Shown here one piece after another: positions 1 to 6,762 of a stretch of 36,033 nt of DNA (positions are counted from its first letter, which is position 1; each line of letters begins with the position of its first letter). The notes under the pieces were generated by a model, which saw only the letters and a program-made list of their open reading frames with translations, ran no database searches and had not been told where the DNA came from. The stretch covers positions 1 through 36,033 of the forward strand of contig JAFLRP010000158.1 in NCBI GenBank assembly GCA_022511515.1, written 5' to 3'. The position numbers and the translations under genes were made by a program. This stretch comes from Acutalibacter sp. Its GTDB lineage: Bacteria > Bacillota > Clostridia > Oscillospirales > Acutalibacteraceae.

Positions 1-136
1 TATCATTGACCTGGGCCCCGAGGGCGGCAACCGGGGCGGCGAGGTCATCGCCCAGGGCACCCCGGAGCAGGTGGCGAAGATCCCCGGCTCCTACACCGGG
101 CAGTATTTGAAGCCCATGCTGGAAAAAGGGAAGTAA
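1..136 (+). CDS. uvrA: UvrA excinuclease ABC subunit A, C-terminal end (partial)
   Basis: Only the last 44 residues are in the window, read from base 2 to the TAA at 134-136. The stretch beginning [20 protein letters not shown] followed by PEQVA and ending in [10 protein letters not shown] is the characteristic UvrA C-terminus (ABC-ATPase domain II, just after the Walker B region). UvrA is the damage-recognition ATPase of nucleotide excision repair and works with UvrB and UvrC in the cytoplasm. The start and nearly all of the protein lie upstream. No clear rho-independent terminator follows; the gene runs straight into an inverted-repeat element. Confidence 0.93.
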   Translation, partial: IIDLGPEGGNRGGEVIAQGTPEQVAKIPGSYTGQYLKPMLEKGK

Positions 137-165
137 ATCTCAGCAACAGTGCGTTTTCCCGACAT

Positions 166-378
166 TCTGCTTTCGCACGCTTTGGCCGCTGCCCTTTCGT
201 TAGTGTTGCTGCGTGCGAAATGTTCTTTCGGGGGCTTTGCTCCCTATCGTCCTCATGAAAGCGGTAGTCTGCGACTTTACGGGGGGTTGGCAGGGGCGGA
301 GCCCCCTGCCAAATAAAAAGAAAATCGCACGCGGCAATACCGGAAAAGGGGTAGAAATCAGAATGTGCGAAAGCAGAA
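166..378. repeat. Inverted-repeat element, copy 1 (MITE/REP-like)
   Basis: This 213-bp block is bounded by a perfect 14-bp inverted repeat (TTCTGCTTTCGCAC at 166-179, its complement at 365-378). Each arm continues as an imperfect copy of about 54 bp (166-219 and 325-378), and each arm itself holds a TCGCAC...GTGCGA inverted repeat. The core has a GC-rich hairpin (about 288-311) and a GGGGGC-TTTG-CTCCC hairpin (229-245). A related core and one arm recur in reverse orientation at 16945-17090. No ORF worth calling lies inside. It looks like a non-autonomous dispersed element; whether it is mobile is inference. Confidence 0.65.
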
Positions 379-541
379 ACTATAGGGGAATTCTTTTTTG
401 ACAAATTACGGGAGACGCTTCTTTTGGAGTGTCTCCTTGCAGCATTGAGACCCGGAACAGGCAACAGACAGTTGCTTGCTTTCGGCGCCACGGTATGGGA
501 GAATGATGGCAGAAAAATTCTCGTGTCTTGAGGTGAACACT

Positions 542-991
542 GTGGAAACAAAAGATGTTTTATTAGAGCTGCGGAAAAAGAACCAATTCACGCAGGACGA
601 GCTTGCGGAAAAGGTGTTTGTGACACGACAAGCTGTGTCCAGATGGGAATCCGGCGAAACCACCCCAAATGTGGAAACATTAAAGCTGCTTTCAAAGCTG
701 TTTGACGTTTCCATCAACACTCTTTTGGGGTCTCCCCGCAAATTGATTTGTCAATGCTGCGGTATGCCGCTGGACGATACTTCGATCAGCAAAGAACCGG
801 ACGGGTCATTCAATGAAGAGTACTGTAAATGGTGTTATACGGACGGGGAATTTGTTTATCGGGATATTGGTGAATTGATCGATTTTTTGGTAGAGCATAT
901 GTCCAACGAAAATTGGCCGCCCGAGCAGGCAAGAACATTTTTTGAGGAGCAGTTGCCTAAACTGAAACATTGGAGCGGAAGCGAACTGTAA
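542..991 (+). CDS. XRE-family HTH regulator with C-terminal zinc ribbon
   Basis: This is a 149-aa protein. Residues 1-65 form a classic XRE helix-turn-helix: LRKKNQFTQDELAEKVFVTR, then QAVSRWESGETTPN and a short helix ending in INTLLGS. It is followed by a Cys-rich module with CQCCGMPL and later CKWCYTDGEF, matching the 'putative zinc ribbon' (zf-ribbon_2) found behind XRE domains in Clostridia, and then a short helical tail. The GTG at 542 is chosen because AGGTG lies 6 bases upstream and homologues start with a similar METKDVL-type sequence; an in-frame ATG at 476 has no such site. It probably binds DNA, with the metal site sensing or stabilising; the target is unknown. It stands alone between the repeat element and a terminator. 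Confidence 0.85.
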   Translation: METKDVLLELRKKNQFTQDELAEKVFVTRQAVSRWESGETTPNVETLKLLSKLFDVSINTLLGSPRKLICQCCGMPLDDTSISKEPDGSFNEEYCKWCYTDGEFVYRDIGELIDFLVEHMSNENWPPEQARTFFEEQLPKLKHWSGSEL

Positions 992-1037
992 CCGGATCCT
1001 GTAAACTTTTCAGAAAAAACACCGTTTCAAAATAGAG

Positions 1038-1070
1038 AACCCGGTATCAGATGCCTGATACCGGGTTTCT
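1038..1070 (+). terminator. Rho-independent terminator after the HTH/zinc-ribbon gene
   Basis: A perfect 13-bp stem (AACCCGGTATCAG at 1038-1050, its complement at 1055-1067) with an ATGC loop is followed by TTTCTT. It lies 46 bp after the stop codon. Confidence 0.85.
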
Positions 1071-1188
1071 TACGATTTCGACGGGATTTATTTACAATGT
1101 GTTCAAGAACTCGCTGCTCAAATGGAGTACAATAATAGCGTTGTCCCGGGAATTTTTCCCTGCGGCCAAAAATAAATGGATTTTTCTG

Positions 1189-1217
1189 TTTCCAAAAAAT
1201 CCCTTTTATGGTACAAT
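1189..1217 (+). promoter_or_regulatory. Sigma-A-type promoter for the DUF5685 gene
   Basis: TTTCCA (1189-1194), a 17-bp spacer and TACAAT (1212-1217), with a TG one base upstream of the -10 box (extended -10). It sits 36 bp before the ATG at 1254 in an AT-rich gap. Confidence 0.65.
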
Positions 1218-1253
1218 TAATTTATAGTCATTAAGTCGTCACAAGGTGAGAAA

Positions 1254-2168
1254 ATGTTCGGCTATGTTCGTCCGTATCAATCGGAGCTGCTGGTAAAAGA
1301 ATATGACCAGTATAAGGCGATCTACTGCCAGCTTTGCCGGATTCTGGGAAAAGAATACGGCTGGCTCGCCAGATTTTCGCTGAGCTATGATTGCACTTTT
1401 TACGCCATGCTGGCGCTGTCCGTGTCCAAGGCGGGAATGACCGAATGCCGCCGGTGCTGCGGGGCGAATCCCCTGAAAAAATGCCGGTATCTGGAAGCGG
1501 AGGGCGGCGCCTATGAAAAGGCGGCGGCGCTTTCCGTGCTGCTGACCTATCACAAGCTGCTGGACGACAAAGAGGACGAGAGTTTTTTCAAGTCTTTGGG
1601 CTGCCGGCTGTTGCTGCCGCTGGTGTCCCGCAAGGCAAAAAGGGCCGCGAAAAAGTATCCCTTTTTGGCAGAGCTGGCGGAGACCGCCACCCGGGAACAG
1701 GCAGAGGCCGAGCAGAGGAAAACCGGAATAGACGAATGCGCCGAGCCCACTGCAAAATTGCTTTCCGCACTTTTTGGAGAACTTGCCGGAGAAAATGCGG
1801 GACAAAAAGCGGCGCTCACGCAATTCGGCTACTTTTTGGGGCGCTGGGTCTATTTGATGGACGCATCCGACGACTTGACGGAGGACGCGAAAGCGGGAAA
1901 ATTCAATCCCTTCCTGTTGCGGTTGGGGCTTTCCGACCGGCGGGAGCTGACCGGCGAAGAGCAGAAACATGCCGAAGAATTCTGCAACAATGCCTTGAAT
2001 TTTACCCTTTCCATGCTGTTGCCGCCCCTGAATCTCATCGACATGGAACATTTCGGCCCCATCATCGAAAACGTGGCGGAAAAGGGGCTGCCGGAAATCC
2101 AGCGGGAAATTTTGTTTTTGCACGTCAGGCAGAAATCCCGGTTCCATCCGGGCAGGGCGGGCAAATGA
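1254..2168 (+). CDS. DUF5685 family protein (function unknown)
   Basis: This 304-aa protein opens with MFGYVRPYQSELLVKEYDQY and CQLC, typical of DUF5685 in Clostridia. Cysteines 25, 28, 65, 68, 69 and 77 could bind a metal. It is predicted all-helical and has two acidic motifs: DDKEDE at residues 104-109 and DASDDLTEDAKAGKFNP from 203. Their spacing and form resemble the two Asp motifs of head-to-head prenyl synthases (the phytoene/squalene synthase pattern RDxxEDxxxGRxxxP). That link is inferred, and no function is established. No signal peptide is seen. GAGG-like GGTGAGAAA precedes the ATG. It is followed by a J-domain gene and a membrane-protein gene in the same direction, suggesting a functional cluster. 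Confidence 0.85.
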   Translation: MFGYVRPYQSELLVKEYDQYKAIYCQLCRILGKEYGWLARFSLSYDCTFYAMLALSVSKAGMTECRRCCGANPLKKCRYLEAEGGAYEKAAALSVLLTYHKLLDDKEDESFFKSLGCRLLLPLVSRKAKRAAKKYPFLAELAETATREQAEAEQRKTGIDECAEPTAKLLSALFGELAGENAGQKAALTQFGYFLGRWVYLMDASDDLTEDAKAGKFNPFLLRLGLSDRRELTGEEQKHAEEFCNNALNFTLSMLLPPLNLIDMEHFGPIIENVAEKGLPEIQREILFLHVRQKSRFHPGRAGK

Positions 2169-2261
2169 TTTTTTGAGAATCTTGCTGAGAGAAACTATCT
2201 AAGACCTTTTGTTTGTATATAAGTCCGAATGAGATAAGCAAAAAGAAAAGGAGTGATGGGT

Positions 2262-2876
2262 ATGACGGATCCCTATAAGGTGCTGGGCGTATCGCCTTCC
2301 GCTACCGACGAGCAGATCAAAGAGGCGTACCGCAATCTGGCGAAAAAATACCATCCCGACCAGTACGCGGAAAGTCCCCTCAAAGAGTTGGCCGACGAGA
2401 AGATGAAGGAGATCAACGAAGCCTACGATACCATCACCGCCCAGAGAAAGGCGGGGAATCGGGGCTATGCCGGGGGATACAACCCGGTGGGGGGAAATTC
2501 CGGTTCCGGTTTCAACGATGTGCGCAGTCTCATCATGTCCGGGCGCATTGCCGACGCGGAGCAAATTCTGAACGGCGTGCCGCCGGAGCGCAGAAACGCC
2601 GAATGGTACTTCCTCAAGGGTTCTGTACTGTACCGCCGGGGCTGGCTGGAGGAGGCGAAGGACCATTTCTCCCGTGCTTGCCAAATGGACCCCGGCAACG
2701 GGGAATACAGCGCGGCTTTGAATCAGGCCATGAGCAGGGGCAGCGGCATGTACGGCGGGTACAATCCCAACAGCACCATGACCGGGGGCTGCAATACCTG
2801 CGACCTCTGCTCCACGCTGATGTGCGCTGACTGCTGCTGCGAGTGCATGGGCGGCGACCTGATCCCCTGCTGCTGA
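2262..2876 (+). CDS. J-domain (DnaJ-like) protein with Cys-rich tail
   Basis: A J domain fills residues 1 to about 65: DPYKVLGVSPSATDEQIKEA, the invariant HPD loop (KKYHPDQY), then the final helix KEINEAYDTI. J domains stimulate the ATPase of DnaK-type Hsp70s. A Gly/Asn-rich linker, then a helical segment resembling one or two TPR units (about 90-155: GRIADAEQILNGVP, YFLKGSVLYRRGWLEEAKDH). The last 30 residues are very Cys-rich (CNTCDLC, CADCCCEC, final CC). There is no DnaJ zinc-finger or C-terminal substrate domain, so this is a specialised J protein, not DnaJ itself. ATG 2262 is preferred because AAAGGAG lies 8 bases upstream; ATG 2256 is too close. The 85-bp gap to DUF5685 suggests co-expression. 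Confidence 0.88.
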   Translation: MTDPYKVLGVSPSATDEQIKEAYRNLAKKYHPDQYAESPLKELADEKMKEINEAYDTITAQRKAGNRGYAGGYNPVGGNSGSGFNDVRSLIMSGRIADAEQILNGVPPERRNAEWYFLKGSVLYRRGWLEEAKDHFSRACQMDPGNGEYSAALNQAMSRGSGMYGGYNPNSTMTGGCNTCDLCSTLMCADCCCECMGGDLIPCC

Positions 2877-2994
2877 TTTTTTTCACAGCGCAAAGGTAAG
2901 CTGCATTGTTTCAGACAGTATCTTCTTTTGTGCCGGGAACTGTGCGGTTTGCCGCTGGTGAGAGATAAGAAAAAGCAAAAAGAGAAGTGAGCGC

Positions 2995-3540
2995 ATGAGC
3001 ATGAAGCAGTCCATGAAGATACCCTTTTGCGGGATGATTGCGGCCCTTTCTGTGACGGTCATGTTTTTGACGGGGCTGATTCCCGTGGCCACCTTGGCAC
3101 TGCCCGCTTTGGCCGGATGCTTTCTCATCCCCGTGGTGGGGGAACTGGGCGTGCGCTGGGGGTTTTCCGTGTACGCCGTGTGCGCGGTTCTTTCCTTTCT
3201 CCTTGCGCCGGATCGGGAAGCGGCGCTGTGCTATCTCCTGTTTTTTGGCTATTACCCTGTGCTGACGGCGATGTTCGGCAGGGTGAAAAACAAAATCCTC
3301 CGCATGATTTTGAAGCTGCTGTTGTTCAATGCCGCCGCAGTATCGGAAGGTTTGCTGACAGTCTTTGTTCTGGGTATCCCCTGGGAAAGCATGGATTTCC
3401 TGGGAAATGCCGGGATCCCCGTGCTGCTGTTGATGGCGAATGTCATGTTCCTGCTGTACGATAGGGCGCTGGGGGGCTTGATTTTCCTGTATTTCCGGAA
3501 ATTCAGCCGTCAGGTACGGAGGATTTTGAAGTTGAAATAG
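2995..3540 (+). CDS. Small polytopic membrane protein, function unknown
   Basis: A 181-aa very hydrophobic protein with about five predicted membrane segments (for example IAALSVTVMFLTGLIPVATL, GFSVYAVCAVLSFLLAP, LCYLLFFGYYPVLTAMF, VSEGLLTVFVLGIP, GIPVLLLMANVMFLLYD) and a basic C-terminal tail (RKFSRQVRRILKLK) expected to face the cytoplasm. Its general form resembles ECF-transporter S components or other small integral membrane proteins, but no diagnostic motif was recognised. GAGAAGTGAG upstream acts as ribosome-binding site for the ATG at 2995. It follows the J-domain gene by 118 bp and is closed by a terminator, so it is the likely last gene of the DUF5685 cluster. Confidence 0.75.
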   Translation: MSMKQSMKIPFCGMIAALSVTVMFLTGLIPVATLALPALAGCFLIPVVGELGVRWGFSVYAVCAVLSFLLAPDREAALCYLLFFGYYPVLTAMFGRVKNKILRMILKLLLFNAAAVSEGLLTVFVLGIPWESMDFLGNAGIPVLLLMANVMFLLYDRALGGLIFLYFRKFSRQVRRILKLK

Positions 3541-3549
3541 CAAAGGTGT

Positions 3550-3580
3550 GACCCACGGGTTTCCTGTGGGTCGCTTTTTT
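3550..3580 (+). terminator. Rho-independent terminator after the membrane-protein gene
   Basis: GACCCACGGG pairs with CCTGTGGGTC (one G-T wobble) around a TTT loop and is followed by GCTTTTTT. It starts 10 bp after the stop codon. Confidence 0.85.
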
Positions 3581-3603
3581 GCAGGATTCCATTTGAATCC
3601 TGC
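3581..3603. promoter_or_regulatory. Perfect inverted repeat upstream of the RpiR gene
   Basis: GCAGGATTC (3581-3589) and its exact complement (3595-3603) are separated by 5 bases. The repeat lies just upstream of the candidate -35 box at 3612, so it could be an operator for the regulator encoded next. It could equally be part of the preceding termination region. Confidence 0.4.
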
Positions 3604-3611
3604 ATTTTCAC

Positions 3612-3639
3612 TTGATTTTTCCGAAAAAACGCGTAAAAT
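3612..3639 (+). promoter_or_regulatory. Candidate promoter for the RpiR regulator operon
   Basis: TTGATT (3612-3617), a 16-bp spacer and TAAAAT (3634-3639), 44 bp upstream of the chosen start codon. Confidence 0.5.
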
Positions 3640-3683
3640 GAGAGTGGGTGAGTTTTTCCCAGACAGAAAAGGAGGGAAAGCAT

Positions 3684-4562
3684 ATGAACAGTCAGCTTTC
3701 CGAGAGGATCCGGCAGAAAACGCCGGAATTTTCTAAAGGACAAAGGGCCATCGCCCGTTATATTGAAGAGCATTCGGACAAGGTCGCCTTTATGACTGCG
3801 GCCACGTTGGGCAAAACGGTGGGGGTCAGCGAATCCACCGTGGTCCGGTTTGCCGTAGAGATCGGCTATTCCGGCTATCCCGCATTGCAAAGCGCCCTTC
3901 AGGAAATGGTGCGCAGCAAGATGACAAGTGTCCAGCGGCTGGAAATGACCTCTACCAATGTCCCCCACGACCAACTTCTGCATGCCGTGTTGGACCAGGA
4001 CATTTCCATTTTAAGGCAGACCAAAGAATCTATCGACAAGGAAGTTTTTTACCGGGCGGTGGACGCCCTGACCGGGGCAAAGAGGGTCTTTGTGCTGGGG
4101 GCGGGCAGCTCCTTGGCACTGACCACGTTTTTGACCCATTATCTGCGGCTGGTATTTGAAAATGTCATCCAGGTGGAGGCAGTCAGCGAAGCCATCATTT
4201 TCCAGCAGTTGGCGCGGCTGGGCGAGGGCGACGCCATCATCGCCATCAGCTTCCCCCGGTACTCCAAGCGGGTCATCAAGGCCATGCAATACGCCTCCGA
4301 TACCGGGGCGGTCACCGTGGCCATTACGGACAGCCAACTGTCCCCGCTGGCGGCCTGCGCCGAGCATCTTCTTCTGGCCAGAAGTGACATGGTCTCTTTT
4401 GTGGATTCGCTGGTGGGTCCGTTGAGCATTATCAACGCCTTGATCGTTTCCGTCGCCATTCGGAAAAAGGACGAAGTGGCGGGGACATTACAGCATATCG
4501 AAAGCGTTTGGGACGAGTACGGAGTTTACGAAAAGGTGGATGTGGACCCGCAGAATGGTTGA
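3684..4562 (+). CDS. MurR/RpiR-family transcriptional regulator
   Basis: A 292-aa protein with an N-terminal RpiR HTH (residues 1-77: FSKGQRAIARYIEEHSDKVA, then LGKTVGVSESTVVRFAVEIG, YSGYPALQ) and a C-terminal SIS sugar-isomerase fold (about 115-270; AKRVFVLGAGSSLALTTF, GDAIIAISFPRYSKRVIKAM, VTVAITDSQLSPLA). The family senses phosphosugars and usually represses sugar or amino-sugar catabolic genes. ATG 3684 is chosen because AAGGAGG lies 8 bases upstream; an upstream in-frame ATG at 3648 lacks a site. Its end overlaps the next gene, so the two are translationally coupled, yet no sugar genes are adjacent; the regulon is not evident. It may also regulate the downstream flavoprotein. Confidence 0.9.
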   Translation: MNSQLSERIRQKTPEFSKGQRAIARYIEEHSDKVAFMTAATLGKTVGVSESTVVRFAVEIGYSGYPALQSALQEMVRSKMTSVQRLEMTSTNVPHDQLLHAVLDQDISILRQTKESIDKEVFYRAVDALTGAKRVFVLGAGSSLALTTFLTHYLRLVFENVIQVEAVSEAIIFQQLARLGEGDAIIAISFPRYSKRVIKAMQYASDTGAVTVAITDSQLSPLAACAEHLLLARSDMVSFVDSLVGPLSIINALIVSVAIRKKDEVAGTLQHIESVWDEYGVYEKVDVDPQNG

Positions 4563-5796
4563 GTATGACAGTATCGTAGTGGGCGGCGGAGCTGCCGGGC
4601 TGATGGCCGCCGGGACTGCCGCGTCCACGGGCAAAAAAGTCGCCCTTCTGGAAAAGAACCGGCAATTGGGCAGAAAATTGCGCATCACCGGGAAAGGCCG
4701 GTGCAATGTGACCAATGCCTGCTCGGTGGAGGAAGCCGTGGCATCAGCGCCCAGAGGGGGAAAATTCCTGTATGCGGCGCTTTCCGCCTTTCCGCCCCAT
4801 TCCACCATGGAGTTTTTTGAAGCCCGGGGCGTGCCCCTGAAAATCGAGCGGGGGCGCAGGGTGTTCCCCGTATCCGACAAGGCTTCCGACATTGCGGAAG
4901 CGCTGGTGAAGTTTCTTTCTGAAACCGGCGTAGAGGTCATACAAGAGACCGTTTCAGAAGTGCTGGCCGAGGACAGCAAAGTGACCGGTGTGCGCACGTC
5001 ATCGGGAACATATCGCGGGAAATCGGTGGTGCTTGCCTGCGGCGGGGCTTCCTATCCCGGCACAGGCTCTACCGGCGACGGGTATCGGTTCGCCGAAAGG
5101 CTGGGGCATACGATTCGCCCCATTGTGCCGTCCCTTGTGCCCTTGGTGGAACAGGGAGATTTTTGCTCCCGCATGATGGGGCTTTCTCTGCGAAATTGCG
5201 GAATAAAAGTGACGGAGCAGGGCAAGAAAAAACCGGTGTACGAGGATTTCGGCGAGCTGCTGTTTACCCATTTCGGGCTGTCCGGCCCTACGGTTTTGAG
5301 CGCTTCCGCCCATCTTCATCCCATGGAATCGGGCAAGTACACGGTGCATATCGACTTAAAGCCCGCCCTCGATCTCCAAAAGCTGGACCTCCGGCTTTTG
5401 CGGGAGCTGGAGGAGCACAAAAACAAGCAATTCGGTAATTCTCTGGAAGCTTTGCTGCCGCAAAAGATGATCCCGGTGGCGGTGGAGCGTTCGGGAATTC
5501 CGGCGGAGATACGCTGCCATTCGGTGACAAAAGAACAGCGCCGGAATTTCGGGCAGCTTTTGAAGGACTTTACCGTGGAAATCAAGGGGTTTCGTCCCAT
5601 CAGCGAGGCCATCGTCACCTCCGGCGGCGTGGACCTTCGGGAGATTGACCCCCGCACCATGGGCTCCAAGCTGGTAAAGGGGCTGTATTTTGCCGGAGAA
5701 ATGATGGATTGCGACGCCTACACCGGCGGGTACAATTTGCAGATTGCCTTTTCCACAGGCCGGCTGGCGGGAATTTCCGCAGTCGGGGAGCTTTGA
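4555..5796 (+). CDS. HI0933/YhiN-type FAD-dependent oxidoreductase
   Basis: About 413 aa. The N-terminal dinucleotide-binding motif VVGGGAAGLMAAG is followed by LEKNRQLGRKLRITGKGRCN, the signature of the HI0933-like flavoprotein family, and the C-terminus has LYFAGEMMDCDAYTGGYNLQ, the family's second FAD motif. Members are annotated as aminoacetone oxidase-like or NAD(P)/FAD-dependent oxidoreductases, but the substrate is generally unknown. The start is either ATG 4555 (MVEYDSIVVGGG, closest to homologues) or ATG 4540. Both overlap the end of the RpiR gene (stop 4560-4562), implying coupling. In many Clostridia this gene precedes cmk, plsC and ispH-rpsA, as here, so it is probably part of that operon. 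Confidence 0.9.
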   Translation: MVEYDSIVVGGGAAGLMAAGTAASTGKKVALLEKNRQLGRKLRITGKGRCNVTNACSVEEAVASAPRGGKFLYAALSAFPPHSTMEFFEARGVPLKIERGRRVFPVSDKASDIAEALVKFLSETGVEVIQETVSEVLAEDSKVTGVRTSSGTYRGKSVVLACGGASYPGTGSTGDGYRFAERLGHTIRPIVPSLVPLVEQGDFCSRMMGLSLRNCGIKVTEQGKKKPVYEDFGELLFTHFGLSGPTVLSASAHLHPMESGKYTVHIDLKPALDLQKLDLRLLRELEEHKNKQFGNSLEALLPQKMIPVAVERSGIPAEIRCHSVTKEQRRNFGQLLKDFTVEIKGFRPISEAIVTSGGVDLREIDPRTMGSKLVKGLYFAGEMMDCDAYTGGYNLQIAFSTGRLAGISAVGEL

Positions 5797-5844
5797 TAGA
5801 ATCATTTAAGAGATTAGGAGAATTTTTGAGAGGAAAGAAAGAGT

Positions 5845-5916
5845 ATGTTTTCAGTTGCAATAGACGGTCCCGTCCGGGCAGCTCCGGCGTGCGTAGTGCA
5901 GTTTCACGACTTTTAG
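5845..5916 (+). CDS. Short ORF A: 23-aa peptide starting like Cmk
   Basis: ATG 5845 to TAG 5914-5916 encodes MFSVAIDGPVRAAPACVVQF plus HDF. The first nine residues are identical to the start of Cmk (MFSVAIDGP), and the first 20 bases equal the cmk start at 6031. After that it departs from the P-loop. GAGAGGAAAG lies about 7-15 bases upstream as a ribosome-binding site. Compared with short ORF B, the first 18 codons have 10 base differences of which 7 are synonymous, so the peptide is better conserved than the DNA. That supports translation. It could be a leader peptide, or a remnant of repeated duplication of the cmk start. No function is known. Confidence 0.5.
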   Translation: MFSVAIDGPVRAAPACVVQFHDF

Positions 5917-5938
5917 TATAGAGAGGAAAATGACTTTT

Positions 5939-5998
5939 ATGTTTGCAGTAGCTATTGATGGTCCCGTCAGGGCAGCTCCTGCATACGGAGTGCGTTGA
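5939..5998 (+). CDS. Short ORF B: 19-aa peptide starting like Cmk
   Basis: ATG 5939 to TGA 5996-5998 encodes MFAVAIDGPVRAAPAYGVR. It shares 15 of the first 18 residues with short ORF A although the codons differ (GTT/GTA, GCA/GCT, ATA/ATT, GAC/GAT, CGG/AGG, CCG/CCT, GCG/GCA). AGAGAGG lies 12 bases upstream; an in-frame ATG at 5930 would have a closer but cramped site. The stop is 32 bases before the cmk start. Together with ORF A and cmk it forms three successive gene starts spaced 94 and 92 bp apart. Role unknown; a translated leader or a decayed duplicate are both possible. Confidence 0.5.
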   Translation: MFAVAIDGPVRAAPAYGVR

Positions 5999-6030
5999 AT
6001 AGATTTTTAGAGAAAAGGAAAGTGACGATT

Positions 6031-6699
6031 ATGTTTTCAGTTGCAATAGATGGGCCTGCAGGAGCGGGAAAGAGCAGCGTAGCCAAAGCGGCGGCGCAGG
6101 AATTGGGGTTCGTGTACGTGGACACCGGGGCGCTGTACCGCACGGTGGCATTGTACTTGCTGCGCCACGGGATAAATCCCAAGGACAGCGAGGCGGTAGA
6201 GCCGGTGCTGTCGGAAATTCAAGTGGATTTGGAACATACTTCCGAGGGGCAGAAAATGTTCCTGTGCGGGGAGGACGTGACCGGGCTGATCCGCACGCCG
6301 GAGGTGTCCATGGCGGCGTCGGACTGCTCCGCGCTGCCGGTGGTACGGGCATTCCTGCTGGACCTGCAGCGGGACTTGGCCCGTCGGAACAACGTGCTGA
6401 TGGACGGCAGAGACATCGGTTCTGTGGTGCTGCCCAATGCGGAATTAAAAATCTTTTTGACCGCTTCCCCGGAGGAGCGGGCCAAGCGCCGGATGCTCCA
6501 ACTGCAGGAGGCGGGTAATCCGGCGGATTTTGAGACCATTCTCAAGGATATCCAGCAGCGGGATTATCAGGATTCCCACCGGGCGGCCGCTCCCTTGAAG
6601 CAGGCGGAGGACGCCGTGCTGCTGGACACTACGGAAATCGATTTACAGCAATCGGTGAAAGTTCTGCTGGAGCTGGTGAAGGAGCGCAGAGGGGCGTAA
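6031..6699 (+). CDS. cmk: Cytidylate kinase ((d)CMP kinase)
   Basis: A 222-aa cytoplasmic kinase that phosphorylates CMP and dCMP with ATP. The P-loop is GPAGAGKS at residues 8-15; then DTGALYRTVALYLLRHGI (nucleotide-monophosphate site), MDGRDIGSVVLPNAELKIFL, the lid region SPEERAKRR, and DSHRAAAPLKQAEDAVLLDT near the end, all standard for Cmk. Length is usual for the family (about 220). ATG 6031 is used because AAAAGG lies upstream and the protein then begins right at the first beta strand; an in-frame TTG at 5995 would add 12 residues not typical of the family. plsC follows after 63 bp. Its start is preceded by two partial copies of itself. Confidence 0.96.
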   Translation: MFSVAIDGPAGAGKSSVAKAAAQELGFVYVDTGALYRTVALYLLRHGINPKDSEAVEPVLSEIQVDLEHTSEGQKMFLCGEDVTGLIRTPEVSMAASDCSALPVVRAFLLDLQRDLARRNNVLMDGRDIGSVVLPNAELKIFLTASPEERAKRRMLQLQEAGNPADFETILKDIQQRDYQDSHRAAAPLKQAEDAVLLDTTEIDLQQSVKVLLELVKERRGA

Positions 6700-6762
6700 C
6701 AAATTGCCGCCGCATGGCTGTTGTGAGGCAGTTCTTCAGATTTTTGGAGAGGGAGTTCGGTT

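Larger units (their letters stand above)
5826..6056 (+). repeat. Three tandem copies of the cmk leader and gene start
   Basis: Three related units, each with a purine-rich AGAGAGGAAA-like leader, an ATG TTT codon pair and a sequence for (S/A)VAIDGP, lie with their ATGs at 5845, 5939 and 6031. Units 1 and 2 also share the following tract for VRAAPA and a TTTTAG-containing exit. Unit 3 is the functional cmk start. Unit 1 is nearly identical to unit 3 in the first 20 coding bases, while unit 2 has diverged. Confidence 0.75.

Noticed and set aside
398-426. TTGACA at 398 as a promoter for the HTH/zinc-ribbon gene
   Set aside because: No acceptable -10 box lies 16-18 bases downstream (CTTTTG at 421).
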